64,000 bases of DNA from Kitasatospora terrestris (GCF_039542905.1 NZ_BAABIS010000001.1:3782001-3846000); one strand, 5' to 3'. Shown: positions 7,338-15,184, counted from the first letter of the stretch. The notes: generated by a model not told the origin, from the sequence alone. Program-made: numbers and translations.

Positions 7338-8693
7338 ATGCCTCAGCAGGACGCCGGCCGGCCCCCCGGGCTGCGCGCCATGCTGATGAGCTCCGGGTAC
7401 GCCCGCCTGCTGCTGGTCTCGGTCCTGGTCGGCGTCCCGGTCTCGCTCGCGGCGTTCGGCTTCGTCAGCCTGGAGCACGAGCTCCAGCACTGGGTGTGGG
7501 AGACGCTCCCCCAGCAGCTCGACTACGCCGAGGCCCCCTGGTGGTGGCCGCTGCCCGCCCTGCTGCTGGCCGGCCTGCTGGTCGCCCCGGTGATCACCAA
7601 GCTGCCGGGGCACGGCGGACACGTCCCGGTCCAGGGCCTGGGCGGACCTCCCACCCCTCCGATCGCGGTGCCCTCCGTCGTCCTCGCCGCACTCGCCGGC
7701 CTGCCGCTCGGCGTCGTGCTCGGCCCCGAGGCGCCGCTGATGGCGATGGGCAGCGGTCTGGCGCTGCTCTCGGTCAGCCGGGCGAAGCGCGCGGCCAACC
7801 CCCGGGTCGGGCCGATGCTCGGCGCGGCCGGCTCCACCGCGGCGATCTCCACCATCTTCGGCAGCCCGATCGTCGCGGCCGTGATGATGATCGAAGCGGC
7901 CGGGCTGGGCGGTCCGCAGCTGACCCTGCTGCTCCTGCCCTGCCTGCTGTCCGCGGGCGTCGGCGCGCTGGTCTTCACCGGCTTCGGCAACTGGACCGGC
8001 CTGTCGATCGGCGCGCTGTCCCTGTCCGGGGTGCCCAAGGCCCTCACCCCGGACGCCGGCGACTTCCTGTGGGGCATCCCGACCGCCGTCCTGATCGCGG
8101 TGGTGCTCGTGGCCGGACAGACGCTCGGCCACCGGGTGGCGGGCCTCACCTCCCGGCACACGGCCGTCCGCACCGTGGCCTGCGCGGTCCTGGTCGGCAT
8201 CTGCATCGCCGCGTACGCGCTGACCACCGGCCGGTCACCGGAGGAGGCCGCCCTGTCCGGCCAGATCACCCTCGGGACGCTGGCGTCCGACCCGCAGGCC
8301 TGGCCGATCGGGGCCCTGATCGCCCTGGTCGTCTTCAAGGGCCTCGGCTGGGGCATCGCCCTGGGCAGTCTGCGCGGTGGCCCGATCTTCCCGGCGATCC
8401 TGATCGGCGCCGCGCTCGGCATCGCCTGCGGCGCCCTGCCCGGCTACGGCACCGCCGCCGGCCTGGCCACCGGGCTCGCCGCGTCCGGCGCCGCGGTCAC
8501 GCGGCTGCCCCTCACCAGCACCGTACTGGCAGCCGTCCTGCTCGGGAGCCAGTCCGTCCCCGAGACGCCCCTGATCATCGTCGCCTCGGTCACCGCCTTC
8601 GTCACCGCCGAACTGCTCCGCCGCACGCCCGCCCCCGCCGCCACCGCACCCGCCGCGGCCACCGCCGCCGGCGGTCACCCGGACACCACCTGA
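7338..8693 (+). CDS. ClC-type chloride channel / H+-Cl- antiporter family protein
   Basis: A 451-residue polytopic membrane protein. The ClC selectivity elements are recognisable: GPEAP (about residue 130, in place of GREGP) and GGPIFPAILIGAALG near residue 350 (GxFxP element). About ten hydrophobic segments are present. The GREGP variant keeps a Glu at the gate position, compatible with coupled H+ exchange (family knowledge). ATG 7338 follows CAGGGAG. The last 25 residues are an Ala/Pro/Thr tail. It is divergent from the small gene ending at 7205 and shows no operon partner. Confidence 0.88.
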   Translation: MPQQDAGRPPGLRAMLMSSGYARLLLVSVLVGVPVSLAAFGFVSLEHELQHWVWETLPQQLDYAEAPWWWPLPALLLAGLLVAPVITKLPGHGGHVPVQGLGGPPTPPIAVPSVVLAALAGLPLGVVLGPEAPLMAMGSGLALLSVSRAKRAANPRVGPMLGAAGSTAAISTIFGSPIVAAVMMIEAAGLGGPQLTLLLLPCLLSAGVGALVFTGFGNWTGLSIGALSLSGVPKALTPDAGDFLWGIPTAVLIAVVLVAGQTLGHRVAGLTSRHTAVRTVACAVLVGICIAAYALTTGRSPEEAALSGQITLGTLASDPQAWPIGALIALVVFKGLGWGIALGSLRGGPIFPAILIGAALGIACGALPGYGTAAGLATGLAASGAAVTRLPLTSTVLAAVLLGSQSVPETPLIIVASVTAFVTAELLRRTPAPAATAPAAATAAGGHPDTT

Positions 8694-8756
8694 CCCCCGC
8701 GAAAACCCCTCGGCCGCCCTGACAACCTTTCACCCCGCTCCGCGCGTGAGAGCGTC

Positions 8757-9260
8757 GTGAGTCGAGAAACCGAGGACGCCGCCTACGCGGCCTTCGTCGA
8801 AGCCGCCTGGTACCGGCACCTGCGCACCGCGACCCTGATCACCGGCGACCGGCACCGCGCCGAGGAACTGCTCCAGGACTGCCTGGTCAAGCTGTACGTC
8901 CGCTGGCGCCGCGCCGCCACCGACGACCCGCACGCCTACCTGCGGCGGATGCTCGTCAACGGCCACGTCAGCTGGTGGCGCCGACGACGGCGCGAACTCC
9001 TCGCCGCCGACCCGCCCGAATCCGCCGCCCCGCACGCCGACGGCCACCGCCTCGACCCGCTCGACGAACTGCACCGCGCACTGCGCGCCCTGCCCGACCG
9101 CCAACGCGCCGTCGTCGTCCTGCGCCACGTCGAGGACCTCTCCGAGAAGGACACCGCCGCCGCGCTCGGCTGCTCGATCGGCACCGTCAAGAGCCAGAAC
9201 GCCCGGGCGATGGCCCGGCTGCGCACCGCCCTGCTGCAGAACCAGGAGGCCACCCCGTGA
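8757..9260 (+). CDS. SigE-family ECF RNA polymerase sigma factor
   Basis: A 167-residue extracytoplasmic-function sigma factor. Region 2 covers roughly residues 10-75 (RHLRTATLITGDRHRAEELLQDCLVKLY) and region 4 residues 105-160 (ALRALPDRQRAVVVLRHVEDL, then ALGCSIGTVKSQNARAMARL, the -35-reading helix-turn-helix). The WRRRRRELL linker is typical of the SigE-like group of actinobacteria. GTG 8757 begins the frame. The next gene overlaps by 4 bp (GTGA) and encodes a single-pass membrane protein, the usual place of an anti-sigma or sensor partner. Confidence 0.92.
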   Translation: MSRETEDAAYAAFVEAAWYRHLRTATLITGDRHRAEELLQDCLVKLYVRWRRAATDDPHAYLRRMLVNGHVSWWRRRRRELLAADPPESAAPHADGHRLDPLDELHRALRALPDRQRAVVVLRHVEDLSEKDTAAALGCSIGTVKSQNARAMARLRTALLQNQEATP

Positions 9261-10072
9261 CCGAGGACGACGAGCGGATCGCCCACGCCCTGCACGACCT
9301 GGCGGACCGCCGCACCACCACCGACGCCGCCGGCCCCCTCGACGCCCTCGGGCCCGTCGGCGCCCTCGGACCCGTCGGCGCCGTCCCGGTCGCCGAACTG
9401 ATCCGCCGCGGGCGGCGCGGCCGACGGCTGCGCACCCTGACCCGCACCGTCGCCGCGGCCGGTGCGGTCGCCCTCGCCTGCACCGCGGGAATCGCCCTCG
9501 CACCCGGCGGCGCCACCACCCCCGCCCCCGTACCCCCCGCCGCCCGCAGCACCTCCGCCCCGGCCCCCGCCACCCCCTCCCCCAGCGCCACACCGGCCAC
9601 CCCCGACCAGGCCCTCGACCTGCTCCGGTCCAAGCTGCCCGGCACGCTGCGGCTCAGCCTGCCCTGGACGTACGGCCCCCCGCCGAAGGGCCTGCCCGGC
9701 GCCTACCGGATCGCCGCCTCCTACACCGTCACCGACGGCAGCCGCACCGGCTCGGTCCACATCGAGATCGCCCGTGCCGAACCACGGACGGCGGACCCCT
9801 GCCCCATCCCCGACTGCACGGTCACCGCCCTCCCCGACGGCAGCCAACTCACCGTCTACCTCCCGACCGTCGGCGACCTCCAGGACTGGCGCGCCGAACT
9901 GCGCCGCCCCGACGGCACCTTCATCACCGCCGGCGCCGGCAACGTCCCCGGCCCGGGCGACCACCGCCGCGAGCCCTACCCCAACTCCCCCCTCCTCGAC
10001 GGCGCCCAACTCACCGCCCTCGCCAAGGACCCCGTCTGGCACCAACTGGCCCTCACCTTCCCCAGCCACTGA
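9257..10072 (+). CDS. Membrane-anchored protein coupled to the ECF sigma factor, possible anti-sigma factor
   Basis: A 271-residue protein. The short N-terminal cytoplasmic part (MTEDDERIAHALHDLADRR, then a PLDALGPVGALGPVGAV repeat) is followed by one membrane segment at about 70-90 (TVAAAGAVALACTAGIAL), a Pro/Ser/Thr-rich linker and an extracellular domain of about 150 residues that I do not recognise; it has a Cys pair (DPCPIPDCTV). GTG 9257 overlaps the sigma-factor stop by 4 bp, so translation is coupled. The position suggests control of the sigma factor, but no zinc anti-sigma HxxxCxxC motif is seen, so this is inference. Confidence 0.75.
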   Translation: MTEDDERIAHALHDLADRRTTTDAAGPLDALGPVGALGPVGAVPVAELIRRGRRGRRLRTLTRTVAAAGAVALACTAGIALAPGGATTPAPVPPAARSTSAPAPATPSPSATPATPDQALDLLRSKLPGTLRLSLPWTYGPPPKGLPGAYRIAASYTVTDGSRTGSVHIEIARAEPRTADPCPIPDCTVTALPDGSQLTVYLPTVGDLQDWRAELRRPDGTFITAGAGNVPGPGDHRREPYPNSPLLDGAQLTALAKDPVWHQLALTFPSH

Positions 10073-10090
10073 CCCGCCCGGGAAACGACG

Positions 10091-10131
10091 AAGGGCCGGC
10101 CCCCGAGGATCACCCTCGCGAGCCGGCCCTT
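10091..10131. terminator. Terminator hairpin after the sigma-factor operon, related to the tRNA-Thr terminator
   Basis: AAGGGCCGGC (10091-10100) pairs with GCCGGCCCTT (10122-10131), with an inner CGAGG/CCTCG stem. The same hairpin, slightly diverged, lies beside the tRNA-Thr gene at 17274-17315, so this copy was probably the original downstream region of the tRNA. Confidence 0.75.
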
Positions 10132-10147
10132 CCGGCGCATCTGTCAC

Positions 10148-10188
10148 GGAGCCCTGTCGGGTTCGAACCGACGACCCCGCTCTACAAG
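10148..10188 (-). repeat. Diverged tRNA-Thr 3'-half copy, probable old attachment site
   Basis: It carries GTCGGGTTCGAACCGACGAC and ends in TACAAG like the tRNA-Thr 3' half at 17332-17374, with small deletions and one change in the C runs. The 5' half of a tRNA is absent, so it is not a gene. Together with the neighbouring related terminator it probably marks the outer left end of the integrated region. Confidence 0.75.
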
Positions 10189-10499
10189 CTTCATCGGCGG
10201 GTGTGGGTAACTCACGGGCGCCGCGCGCCCCGGCACCCCCGCAGACCGCGGGCGCCTCCAAGGGGCCCACGCAGTACGCCCGTGCTGATGTCGGACGGCG
10301 ATGTCAGCGCCGAACCCAGCCGGGCCGCGCCTGGGCTCGGCCGGCGGCGGGCAGCAACCCGTCCAGACGCTGCAATCAGGCCGACGATCGCCCGTCGGAT
10401 CCGCCGGGGTCTCTCAACTCAACTTGGAGGTCTTCCACGTCGAAATCCGGCACCCCTTCATCAGAAAATCCCGCGAACAAGTTCGTCGGGCCCGGGCGC
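10189..10499. other. Gap without a supported gene
   Basis: About 310 bp between the old attachment site and the IS21-like gene. Weak open frames lack coding bias and ribosome sites. It looks like element debris. Confidence 0.5.
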
Positions 10500-11828
10500 T
10501 CAGCCCCGTGCGGCCGGGGCCGGCCGCGGGACGCGATTGAGCCCGCGCAGCCGCTCGGCCTCGGCCGTCGCCTCCGCGGAGAGCGGGCGGCGGATTCCGG
10601 CGCTCGGACAAGGCCGTACCTCGACCGGGCGGTGCCGGGTGGAGCCCCCCAGTCCCACGATCTCCAGGCCGCCGGCCACCGTCAGCCCCGCGCCGCGCGG
10701 CGCGAGTTCGTGGCAGGCGATCACCGCTCCGGCGGTCGTGCCGATCGACAGGTGGGTCTCGTCGAGGCGCCGGCTCACCTCCACGACCACCCCGGCCAGG
10801 TCGGGCGGGACGGAGTAGAAGTTGCCGCGGAACGGGACCAGCCCCGCCGGGCCGACGACGCGGCGCACGCGCAGCCGCACCGGATAGGGAGAGCCGGGCA
10901 GCTCGCACAGCGATCCCGGGCCGCCGAGGACGGTGCGGGGCGCGGGCACCCTCTCGACGGGTGCCCTCTCTGTGGGCGCCCTCCCTGCGGGCACCCTGTC
11001 CGCCGTGGTCGCCCGCCGGTCGCTGCGCAGCGCCAGCCGGTCGACCAGCACCTGGGCCTCCGCCTCGCCCGCACCGTGGGCGGCATCGCTCCACCAGCGT
11101 CTGAGGGCGGCCACTTCCGCGTCCTCGTCGGCGCACCGGGCCCGGTCGAGTTCAACCTCCGCGCCGTAGTACCGGCCGACCCGGGCCATCGCCGGGGTGA
11201 GCCGGCCGGTGGCCGGGCAGCGCAGGGGGGTTGCCCGGTCGAAGCACCAGCGCGGGGCTGTGCCGCCGAGGCGCCGCAGGACCTCGTCCACCCCCTCGAC
11301 CACGTGCGGGAAGTCCGCGGTGTCGACCAGCACGCCGCGCCAGCGGCCGGCGTCGGACGATCCGGCGAGCGTGCCGGTGAGGAGATGCACGTGGTCCCCT
11401 CCCGGAGGCGCCGACCGCGACCGTCCGAGCGGGATCCACCGGAACCGGATCTCCTCCACGGCCCGGCCCCGCGGACCCGTCGGACCGGGCGGCGGTCCGA
11501 GGTGGCAGAGCCCGCACGACGGTCGGACGCGGTGGCGGCGGAGCGCACGCGTGAAGGTGGAGTAGCCGCCGCCGTAGCCCAGCTCGACGACCTCGTCGAA
11601 CAGGACGCTCGCCTGGAGGTGCGGATCGTCCTCCAGCCTCCGGCGGCAGTAGGGCAGGAAGACCAGGAACGCGTCCTCGGTGGAGGCGCGCACCCCGGGC
11701 ACCCGTTCCCCCGCGAGGTAGGACCGCACGGTCTTGCGGTCGCGCCCGAGGTGGCCGGCGATCGCCGTGATCGACCAGCCCTGGGCGCGCAGCCGACACG
11801 CGTCCAAGTACTCCGCCATGGTGAGCAT
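10500..11828 (-). CDS. IS21-like (IstA/Mu-type) transposase, probably degenerate
   Basis: A 442-residue protein. The first 50 residues form a helix-turn-helix (MLTMAEYLDACRLRAQGWSI, then AGHLGRDRKTVRSYLAGE) like that of IstA-type transposases. A weakened core follows (VLVDTADFPHVVEGVDEVLR) and the C-terminal part (VPFRGNFYSVPPDLAGVVVEV with a Mu-type beta-barrel look) is well kept. The usual catalytic DDE spacing of IstA is not clear, the linker contains a GRAPTERAPVERVPAPR repeat, and there is no IstB ATPase gene beside it, so transposition is doubtful. ATG 11828 follows a GGGGG run. It lies inside the tRNA-Thr island. Confidence 0.65.
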   Translation of the reverse strand: MLTMAEYLDACRLRAQGWSITAIAGHLGRDRKTVRSYLAGERVPGVRASTEDAFLVFLPYCRRRLEDDPHLQASVLFDEVVELGYGGGYSTFTRALRRHRVRPSCGLCHLGPPPGPTGPRGRAVEEIRFRWIPLGRSRSAPPGGDHVHLLTGTLAGSSDAGRWRGVLVDTADFPHVVEGVDEVLRRLGGTAPRWCFDRATPLRCPATGRLTPAMARVGRYYGAEVELDRARCADEDAEVAALRRWWSDAAHGAGEAEAQVLVDRLALRSDRRATTADRVPAGRAPTERAPVERVPAPRTVLGGPGSLCELPGSPYPVRLRVRRVVGPAGLVPFRGNFYSVPPDLAGVVVEVSRRLDETHLSIGTTAGAVIACHELAPRGAGLTVAGGLEIVGLGGSTRHRPVEVRPCPSAGIRRPLSAEATAEAERLRGLNRVPRPAPAARG

Positions 11829-11973
11829 TCCGAACCCCCACGTGCAGGGCGTGCCGGACACGCCGCCTCCGAATTCACTCGGATTCTTCGCAGGGACGAG
11901 ACCCTACATCAATGATTTGAAGATCGGAATCGAGTGAAACGTTTCACCGTTCATCGCGCACAGGGTAATTTCA

Positions 11974-12456
11974 GTGAGCAGAAATCCCTGCCGCGCCACC
12001 CCCGTGGCGATAGCATGGACATCTCGGCTTCCCGGGCCGGGGAACTCGGGCGAGCTGGCCGGAAAACTAGGATGGAAGGACACCCGGATTCCGCACAACC
12101 GGGGCCGAGGCGGCTTCGTTGAGCCGGACGTGATTTCCACGCGTGATCAAATTGCTTCGAGCCCCCGCCACCGCGATCCGATCTGTCCGATCGGAAGCTG
12201 GCTCTTCGTGCCGGACCGGACCAACGCCGCAGGTGACGTGCAGACCGGCTACCTGGTCCGCAACGGCGAGCGCGTCATCCTCCGGCACTGCTCCCGACTT
12301 CTCGCGGAATTCCTCCGCACCATTCGCCAGCTCGAGATCGGCTTCGCGGTCCGCGGCGGCACACCGCCGCCGCCGATCATCGCCATCACTCCCGGGATGT
12401 GCGGACGGCGCGACCGTTCCGCCGAGTCGACGCAGCACAGGCCGAGCCATGTATGA
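11974..12456 (+). CDS. Hypothetical protein upstream of the DUF2637 gene
   Basis: The frame gives 160 residues from GTG 11974 or 108 from GTG 12130. Coding bias is clear only after about 12120, where the protein reads PICPIGSWLFVPDRTN, VQTGYLVRNGERVILRHC and LLAEFLRTIRQLEIGFAV; earlier codons include rare AGA, ATA and CTA, so the later start may be the true one. Its stop codon overlaps the start of the DUF2637 gene by 8 bp, so the two are likely co-translated. I do not recognise the family. Confidence 0.5.
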   Translation: MSRNPCRATPVAIAWTSRLPGPGNSGELAGKLGWKDTRIPHNRGRGGFVEPDVISTRDQIASSPRHRDPICPIGSWLFVPDRTNAAGDVQTGYLVRNGERVILRHCSRLLAEFLRTIRQLEIGFAVRGGTPPPPIIAITPGMCGRRDRSAESTQHRPSHV

Positions 12457-13177
12457 CCACCCGGACTCCTTATTCCGACCGTCCGGCCCGTCCCCCTACG
12501 ACATCCTGGACCGCCCGCCCCACGCGGCGGCCGACGAGCACCTCCACCGGTATTCCGGAGCGAACGCGCCGTATGCCGACAGCAGCACTTCGCCGACCAT
12601 GGAAATGTTCGGCACCTGGAATCCGGACCTATTCGTCCCGCCCCCTCGGGCGCACCGAACGGACCCGCCCCCGGAGACCGACCACCTCCACGTGTCCCGC
12701 GGCTCTCGGAAACGCCGACGCGCCCGCTCGACGGCCGAGCGGCGGACCCGACTGGTCGGCGAACTGTTCCGCACCCTGATCGCGGTGGCCGTGACCGTCG
12801 TGTGCGTGCTCGGCTGGACGCTGTCCTACGCCCCGCTGCAGGATCTGGCCTTCTCCAGCGTGCCGCCCGGCCTCTCGGAGCTCTGGCCGGCCGTCGTGTA
12901 CGGACCGTGGCTCGCCGGATGCCTCTCCATCCTGCGCGCCGCCCTCGACGGCCGGCGGTCCGTCCACTCGTGGGTCGTGGTCCTCGCGTTCTCAGCCGCC
13001 GCGACCGGCCTGTGCATCTGCGACATGTCCCGGAGCGCGCCGGAGATGATCGTCGCGGGACTTCCGCCCATCGCGGCCGCGATCTGCCTGGACCAGCTCG
13101 TGCGCCAGTTCGTCGCGCCGCAGCAGGTGCGGCGCCCACGGGCCCGGCACGTGGCACGGGCCCGGCGAACGGAGTAG
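12449..13177 (+). CDS. DUF2637-domain membrane protein
   Basis: A 242-residue protein. The first 110 residues are hydrophilic and Pro-rich; a basic stretch (SRKRRRARSTAERRTR) precedes four hydrophobic segments (LIAVAVTVVCVLGWTLSYAPL, VVYGPWLAGCLSILRAALDG, WVVVLAFSAAATGLCIC, IVAGLPPIAAAICLDQLV). PPGLSELWPAVVYGPWL is characteristic of DUF2637 proteins, many of which sit on Streptomyces integrative elements as spread (Spd-like) functions. ATG 12449 overlaps the preceding gene. The location in the tRNA-Thr island fits a leftover transfer gene, but a chromosomal role is possible. Confidence 0.75.
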   Translation: MYDHPDSLFRPSGPSPYDILDRPPHAAADEHLHRYSGANAPYADSSTSPTMEMFGTWNPDLFVPPPRAHRTDPPPETDHLHVSRGSRKRRRARSTAERRTRLVGELFRTLIAVAVTVVCVLGWTLSYAPLQDLAFSSVPPGLSELWPAVVYGPWLAGCLSILRAALDGRRSVHSWVVVLAFSAAATGLCICDMSRSAPEMIVAGLPPIAAAICLDQLVRQFVAPQQVRRPRARHVARARRTE

Positions 13178-13474
13178 TCGGACGGGGGGACGGCCGCCGG
13201 GCGCCACCACCGGCGGGCAAGCGGGGGGTTGAGCAGCCAACGACAGCTCCTCTTCGTCACGGTTTCGATCCGTCACGCGTACAGCAGTGCCACCCTACGG
13301 AGCCGTCGGCATATGCACGGGTCAACTCGGAGACTTCTCCACGGATTCACCCCATCGTGTGCGGAGGCGGTGCGCGCGCGGCGGGTGGACGGGCCACGCC
13401 GCGCCCGCCGGAGCGGTCCGACCTCCGCGTGCCTGCGGAGACCGGACCGCCCGGGTTCGATCAGGGGTGCTCGA
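13178..13474. other. Gap with a short direct repeat, no gene
   Basis: No supported gene. Near its right end GGTGCTCGATCA occurs twice in tandem (about 13463-13490), just beyond the regulator fragment. Confidence 0.4.
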
Positions 13475-13753
13475 TCAAGGGTGCTCGATCAGGAGGTCGA
13501 TCACAGGAGGCGTCCGTCCAGGTTCGCCCTTCGCCTGGTGGAAGCTGCGGAACGGGGAGCCTCCGACGGCCGCGCCGACGGGGATCTTCGCGCCCGACTG
13601 AGCCAGTTCCCCCGTCGCCAGTTGCGGGATGAGCTTCCCGTAGCAGGCCGGAATCCATGACGTGCTGTGGGCCACGATGCCGTGCCGATCTCGGTAGACC
13701 CGGCTGCACCTGATCACGTCGGCGCCAGGCCGAGTGTCGAGCGCCTGCGCCAC
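13475..13753 (-). pseudogene. Fragment of a GntR-family regulator (UTRA ligand-binding domain)
   Basis: About 92 residues remain. VIRCSRVYRDRHGIVAHSTS followed by WIPACYGKLIPQLATGE matches the pattern of UTRA domains (R...G.P...STSW.PA....P.L) that follow the winged helix of GntR/HutC regulators. The DNA-binding N-terminal part is missing, and an integrase relic takes its place to the right. Integrative elements of Streptomyces often carry such a regulator (the KorSA type), so this is probably the remains of the element's control gene. Confidence 0.6.
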
Positions 13754-13800
13754 GTCAAGTCAGCAGGCACGGACACCACCGCGGCTTGATGTGAGTCGGA

Positions 13801-13974
13801 CCTCTCGCCCGCCCCCAGCTAGCCAGCGTGCAACCGCAGGATCTGATGGCGATCCTCGGACACAGCCAGATCGCGGTCACGATGGAGATCTACGTACACG
13901 TGGTCCAGGACAACCAGCGGGCGGCGATGAGCCACATGGACCGGTTGCTGAAGCGGCGCCGACCGGCCCGCTGA
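13801..13974 (+). pseudogene. C-terminal relic of a tyrosine integrase
   Basis: The last 48 or more codons before TGA 13972-13974 read QDLMAILGHSQIAVTMEIYV then HVVQDNQRAAMSHMDRLLKR. LGHS...T...Y is the final catalytic block of phage-type tyrosine recombinases, with the nucleophilic Tyr in EIYVH. The N-terminal domain and the RxxR/HxLRH blocks are absent. It points toward the attachment-site copy 88 bp downstream, the usual int-att arrangement. Confidence 0.85.
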
Positions 13975-13992
13975 TGTCAGCTTGAGATGTCG

Positions 13993-14026
13993 AAAGGCCC
14001 CGGACCGCTCTCGGTCCGGGGCCTTT
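13993..14026. terminator. Strong terminator after the integrase relic
   Basis: AAAGGCCCCGGACC (13993-14006) pairs perfectly with GGTCCGGGGCCTTT (14013-14026) around a 6-base loop, followed by CTGCGTTT. Confidence 0.85.
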
Positions 14027-14061
14027 CTGCGTTTGCAGGCCATTGACCTGCATAAACCAAT

Positions 14062-14104
14062 GAGCCCCCTGTCGGGTTCGAACCGACGACCCCCGCTTTA
14101 CAAG
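14062..14104 (-). repeat. Attachment-site copy: exact 43-bp duplicate of the tRNA-Thr 3' half
   Basis: These 43 bp are identical to 17332-17374, from the discriminator base of the tRNA to the end of its anticodon loop. The 5' half is missing. With the intact tRNA it bounds a 3.3-kb segment (14062-17374) of foreign character and so marks an integrated element. Confidence 0.92.
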
Positions 14105-14185
14105 GATTGACGTGGGGAACCTGCTCCGACCTGCGGCCCTCCCGACCTGGCCGCTCCAGGCCCTCAACGCCGCCGACGCCCGTAA

Positions 14186-14227
14186 CTGACCGCTACGTAC
14201 CGCCCGATCTGGCACGCCTGTGGCACG
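14186..14227 (+). repeat. CTGACCG...TGGCACG...TGGCACG repeat, copy 1
   Basis: The block CTGACCG-n-GTACCG-n-GATCTGGCACG-n-TGTGGCACG occurs here and, about 82% alike, at 15087-15129. Each ends with two TGGCACG motifs 11-12 bp apart (here 14210 and 14221). Short direct repeats beside attachment sites can be integrase arm sites; that role is inferred. Confidence 0.55.
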
Positions 14228-14400
14228 GCGGATACGCTGCCCCTGCCCTGCGTCGGCCGGTGCAAGACCCCTACGTGCCGCTCCATCTGTGGAGGGGACC
14301 AGCCGTGTTCGAGCCGGGCCAGGGTGGGGTCAACCGTCTGCTGCCGCCAACAGGTACAGCCGCTCGCACGGAAGGCCGGCCCGCCGCCGCGGCACAAGCG

Positions 14401-14435
14401 CCGATCACTCCCCTGACCTGCAGGGAAGTGATCGG
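14401..14435. terminator. Strong hairpin, possible terminator or protein-binding dyad
   Basis: CCGATCACT (14401-14409) pairs with AGTGATCGG (14427-14435), and inside it CCCTG pairs with CAGGG around ACCTG. No T-run follows, so a binding site is equally likely. Confidence 0.45.
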
Positions 14436-14484
14436 TGGTTGTCATCCTTGAGTGCCGGTGGCTCCACTCGCACGGCCCGAGACG

Positions 14485-14503
14485 GCCCGGCCAAAAGCCG
14501 GGC
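14485..14503. terminator. Hairpin GCCCGGC-CAAAA-GCCGGGC
   Basis: A perfect 7-bp stem with a 5-base loop upstream of the palindrome at 14524. It could end transcription coming from the left before the promoter region of the 14601 gene. Confidence 0.4.
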
Positions 14504-14523
14504 TGGCAGCTAACCGGCGTTCT

Positions 14524-14589
14524 GCAGATCTGCAGATCTGCGCCCCCAGTCGTAACGTGTACAGAGTAGTGCGAATGTAACGTCGCACT
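14524..14589 (+). promoter_or_regulatory. Operator-like palindromes upstream of the 14601 gene
   Basis: GCAGATCTGCAGATCTGC (14524-14541) is an 18-bp perfect palindrome. AGTGCGA (14568-14574) and TCGCACT (14583-14589) form a second inverted repeat, and GTAACGT occurs twice (14552 and 14577). The block ends 11 bases before the start codon at 14601, so regulated expression of that gene is likely. Confidence 0.5.
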
Positions 14590-14600
14590 GGTAGGTGATC

Positions 14601-14924
14601 ATGAATAAGAGGCGAGAGGCGAAAGCCCGAGCAACGTACAAGGCTCGCACAGGGCGCGATGACTGGGATGAGTTCATGAAATTGAGCCCTCTGGCTAGGC
14701 TCAAGATGCTGCGCAACCCACCAGTTGACGGTCTTTGTGACCTTCACATTGAGCAGAACATGAGTCGAGCCGGCGGCCTCGGCACAACGGATGCCCTGCG
14801 TTGGCACTGGTGGATCACTGCTCCTGACGGGCGGATCGTGCACTCGGACTACCAGCTCAGCATGAAGCTATCTGACCGAGCCGCCCGGCAATGGGCTACT
14901 AAACACTCAATTCAACTCAAATAG
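14601..14924 (+). CDS. Hypothetical protein of the integrated element (107 aa)
   Basis: A basic N-terminus (MNKRREAKARATYKARTGRD) is followed by a mixed domain with DLHIEQNMSRAG, LRWHWWITAPDGRIVHSDYQ and a helical end. G/C content is clearly lower than in core genes, a sign of transfer. ATG 14601 has GGTAGGTG 4 bases upstream; a GTG at 14595 is possible. Strong palindromes lie just upstream. It is about 260 bp from the Doc-type gene, which runs in the opposite direction (convergent). No family is recognised; it could be a regulator or an immunity-type protein, but nothing in it proves either. Confidence 0.65.
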   Translation: MNKRREAKARATYKARTGRDDWDEFMKLSPLARLKMLRNPPVDGLCDLHIEQNMSRAGGLGTTDALRWHWWITAPDGRIVHSDYQLSMKLSDRAARQWATKHSIQLK

Positions 14925-15086
14925 CGGGTACCGTTGGCGGAATTCGCGAGTGGCGGAGCCTCAATGACTGAGTCAAGACGCTGGCCGTAAGCAGCCACCT
15001 CCGGAGGGCGGCAGGTGCTCACCACGCGCGACCTGCGCAGATACGGCCCGGCCGAGACCAGCAAACCAGCCCGCCAGTGACCCCAG

Positions 15087-15129
15087 CTGACCGTGGCGTA
15101 CCGGTCGATCTGGCACGGACTGTGGCACG
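15087..15129 (+). repeat. CTGACCG...TGGCACG...TGGCACG repeat, copy 2
   Basis: Second copy of the block described at 14186-14227, with TGGCACG at 15111 and 15123. The gap 14925-15184 around it contains no supported gene. Confidence 0.55.
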
Positions 15130-15184
15130 CCCTGGCGATCGAGGCCGGAGCGTGCGGGTCTGAGGTAACGGACGCCGTGCTTGC

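Larger units (their letters stand above)
14105..14600. other. Left arm of the inner element, no gene supported
   Basis: The stretch holds a TGGCACG repeat unit, two hairpins and an operator-like palindrome listed separately. Open frames here lack coding bias and ribosome sites. Confidence 0.45.

Noticed and set aside
13229..13660. 143-codon plus-strand frame in the island
   Set aside because: It runs antisense to the GntR-regulator fragment and has no coding features of its own.
10148..14104. Apparent tRNA genes at 10148-10188 and 14062-14104
   Set aside because: Only the 3' half (T arm to anticodon loop) is present; acceptor 5' strand and D arm are missing, so they are attachment-site copies and not genes.
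14107..14451. 114-codon frame in the inner element
   Set aside because: It spans a hairpin and the TGGCACG repeat, lacks a ribosome site and third-position bias, and resembles no domain.
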